Shown: piece by piece, positions 33,755 to 45,341 of the stretch
Layout of the letters: every line of letters starts with the position of its first letter
Numbering within the stretch: the first letter of the stretch is position 1
Source: Prorocentrum cordatum
Taxonomy: Eukaryota > Sar > Dinophyceae > Prorocentrales > Prorocentraceae
Length of the DNA stretch: 64,000 nt
Assembly: GCA_963575745.1 (NCBI GenBank)
Contig: CAUYUJ010014338.1
Location: 617,501-681,500, forward strand
Direction: 5' to 3'
Notes under the pieces: generated by a model
Told to the model about the DNA's origin: nothing
Database searches by the model: none
What the model saw: only the letters and a program-made list of their open reading frames with translations
Translations under genes and position numbers: made by a program

Positions 33755-35108
33755 TGCCTCAAGGGCTCATTCTCCTGTGCTTCCTCGGGACGCTTGAAGG
33801 ACTTTACCCGCGCACCCCGCCGAGGAATTGCGCGGCGCCGACTAGATCAGGAGAGAATTGTCCAGTCGCCGTGGCGCCAGGTGCTCGCGCGTGGACTTGC
33901 CGCCCTTCGTGCCAGCCCTGCAAATACGACAAGGTCCTGGTCCGTAAGCACTGCGTTTGTGGCACCCGTGGAGAGCAAGTAGTGCTATTCCAACCCAAGT
34001 CTAAGGGCGACAAGGTGCAGTTTGATTCGTCTGAACGAGTTCAGGGGGAGGCCCCTGTCGTGCACCCGAAGGGGGTCCTCCGCGCCTCGAGGAGCGCCTC
34101 GCCAGCCAACGGCCTTGGGGCTGGCAGTCTCGGCCGCGGGGGCGTGGAAGCGGCAAGAAGCCGCCGCGGCGCGAGGATGCGAGCGAGGAAGGCAGCCCAG
34201 CGAAGGTCGCCTCGCTCCTGTCTCGCGCCCTGGCGGCCACCAGTGGCAGTAATCGAAAGTCTACTCTTCAGCAGCAGGTCGCCAGGCTGGAGAAGGAAGT
34301 CGAGGAAACCAAGCAGCAATCTACCTCGGCAATTGAGAAGCTACGCCGCGCAGACGGCGTTTACCGCGATGCGGTTCACATACATGTTCAGCCAGTTCCT
34401 AACGTGCTTCGCCTTCGTCAGTCGCCGGCAGCGGCTGAGACCAAGGAGGAGGAGCTCACCAAGCAGCTGTCGCAGGCGGCCCTGGCCAGGAAGGCGGCGG
34501 CGGCGGCAATGGCGCACGCCGACGGCGCTGGCGCGGCTGAGGCCCCGCTCGCGGCGCCGTCGCAGGGTGAGGGTGACAAGCGTAGCTTTCAGATTTCGTG
34601 GGGCAACGAGTTCTTCAACGGCATTGACGAACTCGAGTGCGAGAGCAGCGAGCGCGAGGGCCTCGAGGAGATCCACCAGCGCATGCTTGCAACGGAAAGG
34701 GAGATGTCGGCCAAGGAGACCGTGGTTCGGGACTGGCCGACGCGGATGGAGAAGTATCGCAAGGAGATCGCCGACCGCATGGCGAAGAAGCGAAAGGTGA
34801 ACGTTTCCGAAGACCAGACCGCCGCTGCCCCAGGAGGCGATGGCGCGGCCAACGGTGGGGCTCCTGCTACACCTGGCGCTGGTAGCGCTCTTGCGGCTGC
34901 CGACGCTGCAGCCGCGGCGCAGGCGGAGTCCACCAAGGCCGCCGAGCTCGAGGCGGAGGCCAAGCGGCTCTCGGAGGCCAAGTTCCAGGCGGAGCAGCAC
35001 ATCGGCAAGGGCGCGAAGGGCCAGAAGGTCAGCGGCAAGGGCGGGGACAGGGCGCCTGGCGGCCCTGCAGCTCCTGCGGCTGGCGCTGGCGGGGTCCCCG
35101 CCTCTTGA
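33755..35108 (+). pseudogene. LINE ORF1 (gag-like RNA-binding protein), frameshifted
   Basis: The first part (to about 34,140) has a zinc-ribbon-like motif at about 33,890-33,965 (W-T-C-x3-C-x2-C then C-x-C-G). The second part, in another frame from about 34,140 to the stop at 35,108, starts with GSGKKPPRREDASEEGS, carries a strong coiled coil at about 34,260-34,360 (LQQQVARLEKEVEETKQQST), an acidic-to-basic central domain, and a nuclear-localisation-like patch AKKRKV at about 34,780. It ends in an Ala/Gly/Lys-rich tail. A single frameshift between 34,020 and 34,170 would join the parts. The role inferred from LINE ORF1 proteins is binding of element RNA. Confidence 0.6.
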
Positions 35109-35184
35109 CTAGCCCCTGCCACGCTGGCTGGCGCGGTGGCGGCGCGGGCCGAGCAGGGGCCTGCAGCCGCGCAGAAAGGGGGGC

Positions 35185-35935
35185 ATGGATAGTGTTTCGC
35201 GCCTCGTCTATGCCGGCGTGTCCTGCATGGAGGATAAGGCCTGGTCGTGCATCGACAAGTCTGAGTATGAGTTCTACGCCATAGTGTAGACACATGTACA
35301 TTTTTTTTTTTTTTTGCTCTGCTTCGTTGGGGGGAAGGCCAGGGGACGTGGCCTTCGCACTGTCTTCAACCCTGCTCGTCCCCGGGATCGGCACGTGTCG
35401 CTGTCGCAGGAGGAGTGCGCCAACGCGGGTGGCGAGTAGCTGTTGGCCAAGAATCACCTTCACGCTCATCGTCTACCAGTCGTTCGAGCCGCTTGGGCGC
35501 GGCTGCAGGCGCCTTCGCATATGGCGCTGGACGGCTCCTCTGTCATTATGGTCCGCTTCCAAGGCTTCTCGATGGTAGTCATCACCTTCTACGCGTTCCA
35601 TAAAAGTGGGGCTCGCTGGAGCCAGTGTGGGTAGGTTCCAGAGGCTGTCAGCGCTCGCGCATGCCCTACAGCTCCCGTGGCTGATCATAAGAGACTTTCA
35701 CATGAGCCCCTCGGCGTTGACCAAGACGGGGCTGCTGAAAAAACTTTGAACGGTGCTCGCGACTGCTGACGTTGGTGCCGCATGTCTTCTAGCCTACAGG
35801 AACCCGTATCGATTATGTCATGTGTAGTGTTGCTGCTGGGCCCTTCATCCTCCAGGCTCTTCCAATTGAGTCTGTCCCTTGGAGGCCCCATATAGGATTG
35901 GAGGTCCATTTCTGGGCAACAGCTTGTGACTAGCA
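35185..35935 (+). pseudogene. LINE APE-type endonuclease, decayed
   Basis: Expected to nick target DNA for target-primed reverse transcription. A short open frame (35,185-35,289) precedes an 18-base T-run at about 35,300. Two blocks are clear. At 35,642-35,749, PWLIIRDFHMSPSAL matches the usual pW-i-i-G-D-F-N-x-x-P block, with GDFN changed to RDFH. At 35,802-35,935, TRIDYVMCS ... VPWRPHIGLEV matches the S-x-I-D-Y ... P-H block with the catalytic-type His kept. The blocks are in different frames, so the enzyme is not intact. Confidence 0.6.
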
Positions 35936-36016
35936 TGACGCGGGCTCCAGGACGTCTTCCTCAGGTCTCGCGCCCGACTAGCGTTCCTACTCCTGGGTCA
36001 AAGTCGCGCGTCGCTC

Positions 36017-36850
36017 GTGCTCGTAGGCAGCTTCAGCATCAGGAATGAAACGCTTCACACCCTGTTTGGGGATTGTGTCAAGTCCCAGCGGGAGCAGCAG
36101 AGTGAGGGGAGTTCTGGGGTCGAGCCCTCGTCCAGCACTGTAGGTACGGTTCAGAATGCACCTAATGAATATGCTTATGAGTTGGGTGTTGGTTTTGAGT
36201 TCTCGGAATGGCCGCAGGGGGAGGGGGATCCATGGACTCAGGAGCTCAACTTATGCTTCGATGCTGGCCTCAATGCTGCACTTCATGAAGGTCGGTCTCA
36301 CGCTGGGGGTCCAGATAGCCAGGGGGTCATGGGCGGCGCTGACGGGGTGGGTCCGTCTCCTGGGCCGCCCCCTGGGGCTGTTCCGTCTGTTGGCCATCCG
36401 CCGACTGCCGAGACCCTGGACTCCCAGCGTCCACTTCGGCCCGGCGCTGGTCTGGCTTCGGAGGGGCGCCCTGGAGCCGTCTGTGGTCTGGTGTCCACCT
36501 CTAGAAGCGTGCAGCAGCAGAATGAGGTTGAGCAGTTGTCGGATAATACACGAGCTTCCCCCGCCTTTCGCATCCCGGAGGCCACGTGGGAGCTGGCTCG
36601 GAAGGATGTAGGTTTTATGTATGGTGCTCCGTCCCTTAACCCTCTCTGCCCTGTTGCGCTGTCTTCCGTAGCCTGTCGGCTCAAACCCGCACGCATTTCT
36701 TTAGTTCCAGGCCTCTACTCCAGCTGGGCGTCGGCTGTGGAATCCACCATCACCAACCATCACGCGAGCGGCTGGAGTGCATATCGTTGTGCAGGAGCTG
36801 AAGATGCCAACCAGGAGCCGCGCCTCCCCATTGAAAGATCGGCTCAGTGA
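36017..36850 (+). pseudogene. LINE inter-domain linker
   Basis: An open frame of 277 codons between endonuclease and reverse transcriptase. The N-terminal two-thirds are acidic and Pro/Gly-rich (SEGSSGVEPSSSTVGTV; EWPQGEGDPWTQEL). Near the C-terminus LYSSWASAVEST resembles the W-x-x-(A/S)-x-E helix usually found just before the RT of these elements. No enzyme motif. Confidence 0.5.
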
Positions 36851-38250
36851 CTGGTGGACGCAGCTTCGCACACTTTTATATGCGCTGGTTCATCATCGTC
36901 GAAAGGGCAATGGGGAGAAGCAGCAATCGCGGTACTTGGAGTCGGTGCAGCGGCACCTCGACACTTGTCCCGAGCGTGCCCACACTGTCCTACTTCCAGG
37001 TAAGGATATTGAGTGGCACGAGTGGTTGGAGACTCTTCAAACTGTTGGCGCCTGGTCGATGCATAAGCTGGATGGACTTGTGCAAGGTACCAAGAGAATC
37101 AATACTCGAGCTCAGCGTCGAGCTGTCCAACAATCGTTGAATGAGTTCCAAGGCGTTGCTGCTGACAAGGCTTCTCTGGGGATATTGCATCGGTCGCTCT
37201 GTCCTACACATCTGACAGAGCTGGAGTACGAGCACCAAGGTCAAGTCCTCTGTCACCCGCGTGACATCATAGACGCCAAGTCAGCCACGCGGCATGAAAA
37301 ATTGGCTCCCACGCCGCTCGACGAGGAAGCCGTCTTCCGAGTCTCCCAGAAGGTGGAGGAAGCTGCGGAGGGCGACCCTCTCCAACCCACCAGCGCGCAC
37401 GACATCATGGGGGCTCTCAGGAAGATGACAACTTCCACGGGCTTGGGAATTGACTTTCTCTCGCCGGTTGATCTGGAGCGACTTCCAGACGCAGCAGTTG
37501 CTGAACTCGCCCTATTTTCCGCTGCCTGCGAGGAGTGTTTGTGCAGGCCAGGGCAGCTGCTGCTCATATTGGGGAGGACCTTCCCCAAAAAGATTCAAGG
37601 AGATCGGTGCATTGGGCTTGTGCGTCTTCTCGGTCGACTCTGGTCTCTGATCAGAGAGCCGCTCGTGCGAGAGTGGTCCGCCGAGACCGAGGAGAGGTGG
37701 GATGCTGCAGTCCGTGGCAATTCTCGTCAGCGAGAAGCGGCACCGTCGTACAGTACAAGAAGAGGTGAGTGTGCACCTTCATGTGAATGTGGGCCATGGC
37801 TTAGTCGACATAGATGGCTTCTGCGACTCGATCGAGTGGCTGTACTTGGCGGATGCTGCGCTAGATATGCAATGTCCTTCAGTTATTCTTTATCTGGGGC
37901 TTCTTCAGTGCGTCTCGCCGAGGGTGCTCAGCCAGCAAGGGGCCACGTCGGCCCCGGTCCAGGACACGCGCAATATCGTCCAAGGGTTGCGATATGGTGC
38001 CCGGTTCGGACGCACGCTCACCCATGTCGTGTTAAAGCGAGTTGTTGAGGGCCATCCGCTGGCGAGGCACCGCGGGGATCGAAGACCTCTTTCAGCAGGT
38101 CCGCAGCTCACGTGCACGTAGTCGTCAGAGGTTGAAGGCATGTATCGTGGACACGTGCAGGTCCCTGGAGGCGAGCAAGTTACGCGTGTCCCCGAAGTCG
38201 GTGGTCATGTGCACGGACGTGAACAGCTTGTGCAAAGCTGCCAAGTGACA
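36800..38250 (+). pseudogene. LINE reverse transcriptase, frameshifted, active site altered
   Basis: The N-terminal region to about 37,750 has a finger-type block STGLGIDFLSPVDLERLPD and then RCIGLVRLLGRLWSLIREP, which matches the R-P-I-x-L-x-x-x-x-R-L-W block. The frame changes near 37,740. DIDGFCDSIEWLYLADAALD (37,813-37,872) matches motif A (D-I-x-x-F-x-D-S-I), and NIVQGLRYGARFGRTLTHVV matches the Q-G motif B. At 38,115-38,126, where Y-V-D-D is expected, one frame reads H-V-V-V. A further frame change gives LRVSPKSVVMCTD (38,165-38,205), a motif D/E-like block. The enzyme cannot be active as it stands. Confidence 0.65.
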
Positions 38251-39130
38251 GAAAGTTACCAGCCGTCTGGCGCTCCAAGGGGCGCAATCTACAGGCATCT
38301 ACGGCTTCCAGGTGTACGGGACCTTCGGCCAGAGGCATGTGCAGGCGCGGAGGCGCCTCGGGCTCGCGTGCGCGGCGCCTACGCGAGGCAGGTGTCTGAC
38401 GACACTCCTCGCCTTGAGGGCACCGCAGCAAGACCAAGGAGTCGAGCTGCCCACGCAGTGCCTCGGCATGTATCTGTCCATACGGCGTGATCATGATGAT
38501 AGCAAATATGGTACCAATCGTAGTTGGAGATCGGTGATTGAGCAGTTTCAGGGAGTTCCAGTAGCGCACCGCACCTCTGTTTCAACGGCTATCTTACATT
38601 TGATTGGATCGGGATGGTCAGTGCCGTCAGCCACCAGCTGGGTGATCCCCGAGCGTCATGAGTTTGCTGGCGACGAATAGAGGTTCGACGATGCCATGTA
38701 CACTGGTGTTCGGGCTCTGGATAGCAATGCTGGTTGTCTCAAGGATTTCTCAGATATTATCCACCTCCGGTACTGGCGACAAGCGAATGCACATTTCTGT
38801 GGCGAGGGCTTGCAGGACGGCTCGGATGTCGACTCCTATCGGATGCTGTTGCAGCAACTGCGCGACGTCCCACCAGTCGGTCACAGGCTCAACGAAGTCA
38901 TGTTGTCGGTCGCAGTTGGATGTACTTGGCCTCGGGCGCGGAATAAAGCCGAAATGCCGCTGTTCTGTGGCACAGATCGGCGCTCCCGCTGCCAGCTTGA
39001 GCCTGAGATCCCGTTGTATCGTAGCTGGATGTGCAGCCACAACGTTGACAAGGCAGCTGACCAGCAGACAGAATCTATTGTGCTTCAGGCCATGGTCCAG
39101 TCGGAGGCGGAGACCGCCTTCTGACTCAGA
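38251..39130 (+). pseudogene. LINE thumb/connection region, poorly resolved
   Basis: Open frames shift repeatedly. RQVYGTFGQRHVQARRRLGL near 38,309-38,366 resembles the basic block after the RT thumb. From 38,690 to 39,124 a frame reads tryptophan-rich and plausibly coding (MYTGVRALDSNAGCLKDF; LRDVPPVGHRLNEV). I cannot give exact domain limits. Confidence 0.4.
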
Positions 39131-39133
39131 GGC

Positions 39134-39735
39134 TTGCTTCCCGCTCCTTGGGTAGCGGTGCCGCCGCCTGCTCGTGAAGATGCGTGGACAGTGATGGGGC
39201 CCTTTGAGTTTGGACCAGACTGCCTAAACCATGGCGAGGCGCAAGCAACACTGCTGCTGTTCGGGGACGCTAGCGGCGGCCCCGACAGGGCCATCACTAA
39301 GTTCCGCAGGGTAGGCTGCGCCGTGGCGCTTTTTCATTCGCTGGAGCCCGCTGTGTCTCTAGCGGGGTCGATCAGCGGCCCCCTCAGTGGAGATAGGCAG
39401 GCAATGCCCCGTGGCGAGCTCCGTAGATTTTTGCTCAGAGTCTGGGCCTCTAGTGGGTATATCACCTACGTGACAAGCTGGTGGTCACAAGCTGGTTTGC
39501 GCGGCGCTATGAGTTCCCGAGTGATCCAGATGCAGACCTCTGGACCATGCTCGGGCAGCTGATTGAAGTTCGAGTGCGAATTGTATCTGTCATTTTCGTT
39601 AACTCCCACCTCGGCTCTGCCGAAATATGTTCGGGAGCTGCCCCGAGATGGACCATCAAAGGCAATTCGTTCGTGGATGTCATTGCAGGTGCAACAGCGG
39701 CAGCGGCCCGCCTCCCAGAGAATCAGCGGCAGCGG
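39134..39735 (+). pseudogene. LINE RNase H domain
   Basis: Degrades the RNA strand of RNA-DNA hybrids in intact elements. LFGDASGGPDRAITKFRRVG at 39,260-39,318 matches the first catalytic Asp block (D-G/A-S-G-G), and MPRGEL near 39,405-39,420 carries the second acidic position (x-R-x-E-L). After a frame change near 39,480, NSHLGSAE and GNSFVDVIAGATAAAA (39,663-39,710) match the third block ending in N-x-x-x-D-x-x-A. All main positions are visible but split between two frames. Confidence 0.65.
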
Positions 39736-40108
39736 GTGCTATTGCATGAGAGGCGAGTGCGGATCGATATCCCGTCGATTGTTGAGTGCTACTCTGGATG
39801 CGATGGAAGCGAATGTGGCTCCTGGGCCTGCGGGAAATACATCATCCCCTCCTGTCCCTCGTCCTCCTTTTGCTGCTCTCTCTCACGTCTCTTCCTCCCA
39901 CCGTCTCAATGATACTGGGAGAAGGTGCACTTGTTGTGGAGGATCGGCCAGCAAGACCGCTGCAACGAAGTGGCGCCAATCCGAATACTTCAGCCTCGTC
40001 AACTGTAATGGTAAGATCTTATATCGTCCTCCTTGCGCGTCTGCACATCGCGGGAGGTGTGTGGACCAGTCTCATGACATGAAATATCATACACATTCGC
40101 AGCTATAG
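39736..40108 (+). pseudogene. LINE C-terminal Cys-rich tail
   Basis: In a third frame RRCTCCGGSAS (39,922-39,954) and later Cys residues resemble a zinc-binding tail following RNase H. The frame ends at 40,108, which I take as the end of the ORF2-like protein. Confidence 0.4.
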
Positions 40109-40299
40109 TACTGTAAGCAGTGCGGTTGCTATGCCTCCTCAGTCTTGCGAGGACTCGGCAAGAGCTGAGCCAGACGTATCACTCCACATCGAGCGGGATA
40201 TCACGATAGGAATTCGCGAGGTGTATGGCCTAAGGTTGTAAGTGCAAGAGAGAAGCAGAGCCGTGGTCGTGTATAGTCATGCCTTCATGTGTAATTGGT

Positions 40300-40667
40300 C
40301 ACATTTGGTAGGCTAACTTTGCCACACGGTCACACACATACTCATATTCCTCCTCCTCCTCCTCCTCATCATCATCATCATCATCATCATCAACACCATC
40401 AACATCGTCATCATCAATATGCAACCATCCCACTCCGCAACCCCCGTGGGGCTCTGGGGCCACCCCTTCCTTGCCCTTCTTTTCGAAGAAGAGAGATCGG
40501 CTTAAGCATCAACGCTCGAAGGTCCGCGCGGATGTCGTGGATCGGCGCTGGGCCCCCGTCCCCTTCGCGCGGAGCGAACCAGGGGCGGCGCCAGAAGCGC
40601 CGCCAGGGGGGTCCCAACGCCGATCCGAGAAACCCGCTCGGACCTTCGAAAAGTAGTGGATGCTCTC

Positions 40668-40706
<39 letters not shown>

Positions 40707-40750
40707 ATCTGTCTCTTTCTCTCTCGCTCTCTCGCTTTCTCTCTCCTTTT
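40300..40750. repeat. ATC and CT microsatellites with unassigned spacer
   Basis: (CCT)n/(CAT)n at about 40,345-40,415 and (CT)n at 40,660-40,745. The intervening 240 bp holds nothing recognisable. Confidence 0.7.
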
Positions 40751-40819
40751 GGGTCGACCACCTCGCCCGCATCATCCCTTGGGTGCTCCCAGACCTCTGC
40801 AGACCTTGGGTAAGCAAAT

Positions 40820-42430
40820 GTGGCTCCACTATTGTGTGGAAGAGGTCCTTCGTGCTCTTCAAAAAGCCGCCTTCGCGGGCCTTCACCTTACCCTACCACC
40901 ATGGGACGCGTGCGACCTCCAGCGTCGCCACGCGCACGAAATCTGTGAAGAAGCCTGGGACAGGCGTCCCCGAAGCGGCGTCCTCACACGGGCAGGCCCC
41001 GCGGCAGCGACGGGACCGCACGGCCATGTTCTCCTTCGACGGGCAATACTGCTCTGGCAAGCCGACCCCTTCGCCTGCGATGATGGTTCTAATGACTCCG
41101 ACGTCCAGGGACCCGACGACCCGCCCGGTCGTCCACCTGGCCCCCCCCGAAGCACCAACTCAGCTCGGATCGCCGTCGTCCCCCCGACGACGTCGCGTAC
41201 CCGGCTTAGCTGCAGCGGAGGTTGGCAACAGCGATGTCTCCATGGCCAACGTCAGCAATATCTCGACGATAGACGACGCCCCGCCCCCGACGAACCCAGG
41301 CCCACAGAGACCATCAGCCGCCAGGCGCCACGTCACCCCCTCGGCCGCGCCGCCAGTCTCGGGAGCCGGGGGGGGCCCGTTCAGGCAGCCCACTGGCCAG
41401 CGCACGCGCACGGCCTGACGCTACAACACGTGGTGGCGGCCAGGGAGTCATACGGCCCCAGCGATCGACCCTTGAACCTGGACTCGGTTTCGCCCCAAGC
41501 GGCGCACGCTCAGCAGCCCGCCGAGACCGCGGGCCCAGTTGCCGACGATGCATTTAGCACCGCTCATGGCATCATGGCTGGTGCGGTGACGGGCTTCTCC
41601 GGGGTCATCCACGCACGACACGGAACCACCGCCGAGGCCCCCCAAGGTCCCCGACCCACCAACAGCAACGGACAGGCCAACCAGCGGGCCCCGGCAATGC
41701 GGCACCCTCGGACTCGCACCCAGACGAAGCATACCTCGACCCGCCGGCAATTCATCGGGCGCGAAACGGTCACGCTCTACGGGCCCTTGCCGCCGCCACC
41801 GTACGTCAATCTCCCGCACGGGCACTGCCTATGGAGTCTCGACGGCAACGCCTTTCTGCCTGCCACCGACCCCCACCACTTCTTCCGACAACTGGCCAGA
41901 CACGGAGGCATCGGTGCGCTCTCGCGCCAGCTCGACGATGACCCGCTGCCCACCAGCAGCGCTGCACCCCCCGCCCGCTCTCTGTGGTGGGCCCTGGTCT
42001 GCCTCGCCATCTGGTCCTCCGTCGCCACGAGGACCCCAACCGCCCAGGTGCGCCCCGCACCCTCTGGGTTCCCCCTCCCGCTCGCGCTTTGGCCGAACGC
42101 TGGGGAGTCTTACCCGTGCCGCGCAGAGCATGGCAAACCGCTCAGACAGCCGCGCTGGCCCCCCTCCCGTCGCAGGTCCAAGCCACGCAGGGCCAAGCTC
42201 AGCTTTCGGCTGGCCGCTTGACGCGGCTCGAGCGACAGCTCGAGCACGTCCAATCCCTTTCGGACCGTGTCCGCCACACGACGCGGCAGCACCTCACCAC
42301 GCTGCGCGAACTCCACGCGACCGTGCAGCGTCAGGCCTCGCTAGCCCCCTCAACGGCGAGCGTCTCTGCCTCCGTCGCGGACGCCTTTCAGGCGGCCCAA
42401 GCGCTCCCCGCGAGAAGCGCCAGCTGAAGC
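40820..42430 (+). other. Weak coding candidate, possibly ORF1-like
   Basis: Three plus frames in turn look protein-like: 40,820-41,418 (contains AMFSFDGQYCSG, then AAEVGNSDVSMANVSNIS), 41,400-42,100 (contains YVNLPHGHCLWSLDGNAFLP), and 42,150-42,427, a coiled-coil-like stretch (RLTRLERQLEHVQSLSDRV). Pro/Ala-rich composition with a helical C-terminus would suit a LINE ORF1-type protein, but no zinc motif is seen. Minus-strand frames are also open. The frame changes argue for decay or introns. Confidence 0.3.
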
Positions 42431-42784
42431 TCTCACTGAAGCCCGTGCGCCGCCTGACAAGCGTCCACTATGGCATCCCACCACCGCGGGTCCTGAAGGG
42501 GTGTTGGATGGATGTTGTTACTGTTAGCGAGGTACCGCATGCCAAAAACGGGCGCAGGCTTCGCTTTACCTTCCAGGTGAGACTCGGACGTCTGCGAGGC
42601 AGCGTCACAGTACACCAGTTGCTCGCTGCTGGGGGGGGGCCTCTCGCCCCCTCCCTCTCCCTCCTCCCCTGGCCGTCCGCCCAAGACGGGTGTGTAGGGT
42701 CCCTTTGGCCGACAGCGCCCGCCAAAGTGCTGTAGGTGCGACGCGCTTGCCCGACGGCCCGCGGACAGAACCCCGCCCAGACTG

Positions 42785-42789
42785 TCCGA

Positions 42790-42840
<51 letters not shown>

Positions 42841-42885
42841 TCTTTTCTCTCTCTCTCTCGTTTTTTTTTCCTCTCTCTCAGATGT
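42785..42885. repeat. (CT)n microsatellite
   Basis: CTCTCT runs with a T-run at about 42,861-42,869. Confidence 0.9.
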
Positions 42886-42896
42886 ATATATGTCAA

Positions 42897-42960
42897 CAAG
42901 ATTGCATTGGCGCTGCGCGCCATGCACCTTGGTCCTTTGAGTTCTGCACGCAAGCGGAAT
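42897..42960 (+). repeat. CAAGACTGC hairpin motif, copy 3
   Basis: CAAGATTGCATTGGCGCTGC followed by GCGCCATGCACCTTGGTCC. GGCGC and GCGCC can pair around TGC. A TA/GTAC-rich stretch follows (42,960-43,120). Confidence 0.6.
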
Positions 42961-43214
42961 GCGTACGTGCGTACATGCGCGCATGCATGTATACACGCGC
43001 ACGCGCATGCACGTTCCGTATAAATGTTTAGGTGTATACAATCGACTTACACTGTTGTATGTGTGTATACCGCGTACAAATGTACATATACATGTATGTG
43101 TGTAAGGGTACGAACATGCATCTGCAACTCGTACGGGCGTCGTCGGGCATCTTCGCTGCATGTCACGAGACCCTCAACGACTGGGTCACAATGTGAAATG
43201 TCATCGGAGCAAAA
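42961..43214. other. GTAC/TGTA-rich sequence, no gene
   Basis: Alternating purine-pyrimidine sequence (GTGCGTACATGCGCGCATGC) to about 43,125, then unassigned. Confidence 0.5.
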
Positions 43215-44785
43215 TCAATGAATGTTGGCATTCGGAAACATCGTGGGGGTGTATTCAGGGCCCTCGTGGGCCATTTTAGCGTCTTCATGGGCCGTCCTGG
43301 GGCCTTCTTGGGCCGTCTTGGGGAGCTTGGGCCCGCTGGGGCCCCCTTTGGACCCATCTTGGGCACTTCCGGGGACCTCCCATGGCCCTTTTGGTTCTGT
43401 GCTGGGAGCCCTTGGGGGGCCTCTTGGTTCCATTATGGGCTGTCTTGGGGCTCTCGTGGGCGATCGTGGGGCCCGGCTCGGCCGTCTTGAAGCTTTCTAG
43501 GGTGCCTTTTGGGGCGTCTTGAGGCGATCTCGGGGGCTTTGAAACCGTCTTGAAAGCTGATAAAATCCGAAAGGCGAATATGCTAATATTGTAAATTTTA
43601 CGGAGGTAATGAAACGATTTTTGTGCTTTGAAGGCCCCTTGGAAAGCTTGTTGGGGTGCCTTGGGGGTCTTTATGTTATGTTGGCGTTCGGAAACATCGT
43701 GGGGGTGTTTTCGGGGCCCTCGTGGGCCGTTTTGGCGCCTTCATGGGCCGTCCTGGGGCCTTCTTGGGCCGTCTTGGGGAGCTTGGGCCCGCTGGGGCCC
43801 CCTTTGGACCCATCTTGGGCACTTCCGTGGACCTCCCATGGCCCTTTTAGGTCTGTGCTGGGAGCCCTTAGGGGGCCTCTTGGTTCCATTATGGGCTGCT
43901 CTTGGGGCTCTCGTGGGCGATCGTGGGGCCCGGCTCGGCCGTCCTTGGCCTCTTTTGGGCCCGCTGTTTGGACCCATCTTGGGCACTTCCGGGACCTCCC
44001 ATGGCCCTTTTAGGTCTGTGCTGGGAGCCCTTAGGGGGCCTCTTGGTTCCATTATGGGCTGTCTTGGGGCTCTCGTGGGCGATCGTGGGGCCCGGCTCGG
44101 CCGTCTTGGCCTTTTGGGGCGTCTCGAGGCGATCTCGGGGGCTTTGAAACCGTCTTGAAAGCTGATAAAATCCGAAAGGCGAATATGCTAATATTGTAAT
44201 TTTTTACGGAGGGAATGGGACGATTTTTGTGCTTTGAAGGCCCCTTGGAAAGCTTGTTGGGGTGCCTTGGGGGTCTTTATGTTGGCATTCGGAAACATCG
44301 TGGGGGTGTTTTCGGGGCCCTCGTGGGCCGTTTTGGCGCCTTCATGGGCCGTCCTGGGGCCTTCTTGGGCCGTCTTGGGGAGCTTGGGCCCGCTGGAGCC
44401 CCCGTTGGACCCATCTTGGGCACTTCCAGGGACCTCCCATGGCCCTGTTGGGTCTGTGCTGGGAGCCCGGTTTCATTATGGGCTGTCTTGGGGCTCTCGT
44501 GGGCGATCGTGGGGCCCGGCTCGGCCGTCTTGAAGCTTTCTTGCGGGCCTTTTGGGGCGTCTGGAGGCGATCTCGGGGGCTTTGAAACCGTCTTGAAAGC
44601 TGCTGAAATCCGAAAGGCAAATCTGCTAATATTGTATTTTTTTACGAAGGGAATGGGACGATGTTTGTGCTTTGAAGGCCCCTTGGAAAGATTGTTGGGG
44701 TGCCTTGGGGGTCTTTTGGGCCGTCCTGACGCAATTGGAGTCCCTCTTGGAGCCTCTTGTGCTGTCTGGGGCCTCCCTTGAGCCT
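43215..44785 (-). repeat. CAAGACGGCCC repeat, block 4, with large tandem units
   Basis: Minus orientation of the GGCC repeat. Here the repeats and their core are organised into tandem units: TTCGGAAACATCGTGGGGGT starts near 43,231, 43,687 and 44,288; GTGCTTTGAAGGCCCCTTGG occurs near 43,622, 44,229 and 44,668; and the core ATCCGAAAGGCGAATATGCT occurs near 43,566 and 44,169, with a variant near 44,607. Unit length is about 456 and 601 bp, the difference being an internal duplication. Confidence 0.8.
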
Positions 44786-45340
44786 TTCTGATGACCCCTC
44801 GGATCGCTCTGGGTCTGCTAGCAAGGCGTTTGTGGAGACCCAGAAAGCCGGGTGACCTTTCCCAAGGACGTCCAAGGGAGCCCGAGAACCCCAGATTCCG
44901 TCCAGCTTTGGGGGGGGGGGGGGTGATGGTTTTCCACCACCCCCCCCGGGCTTGTAAAAATATCGGAAGGGGAATATATGTAGATATGTGTTTTGTTTTC
45001 TTTTCTCTCTCTCTCTCTCTCTTTCTGTTTCGCTTTGTTATGTCTCGTTCTCTCTTTTTTGATTTTTTCTCTCTCTCTCTCTCTCTCTTTCGTTCTCTTG
45101 TTCCTTCTCTGTCTCTCTCTCCATTTCTGTCGTTCTCTCTCTCTCTCTCACTGTCTCTCTGTCTTTCCACTTTTTTCGTGTGTTTCTCTCTCTCTCTCTC
45201 TGTACCACCCGTCGTGTATGAAGCGAGCATCGAGCCTACTACTCGTTGACTACCTCTTGGGCGCCGCGTCCACCAGCGCCCTCTCGATGAGAGGGGCGGC
45301 GATGATGCCCGTAAAAGTCTGCCAAGTCTCTCTCTCTCAC
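44786..45340. repeat. Spacer and (CT)n microsatellite
   Basis: 44,786-45,000 is unassigned apart from a G-run at 44,912-44,923. (CT)n runs fill 45,006-45,205. Confidence 0.7.
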
Positions 45341-45341
45341 T

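Larger units (their letters stand above)
33755..40300 (+). mobile_element. Near-complete decayed LINE retrotransposon
   Basis: In order the element shows an ORF1 with a Cys-rich motif and coiled coil, an APE-type endonuclease, a linker, a reverse transcriptase, an RNase H domain and a Cys-rich tail: the architecture of an ORF2-type non-LTR element with a C-terminal RNase H. The order is intact over 6.5 kb, but the parts sit in all three plus frames with stops, so at least six frameshifts or cryptic introns would be needed. I could not define target-site duplications; the left edge is taken at the microsatellite and the right edge is uncertain. No LTRs, integrase or protease are seen. Confidence 0.75.

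Noticed and set aside
37905-38141. DDYVHV on the minus strand resembling an RT active site
   Set aside because: It is the complement of the plus-strand stretch where the LINE active site is expected; surrounding motifs support the plus strand.
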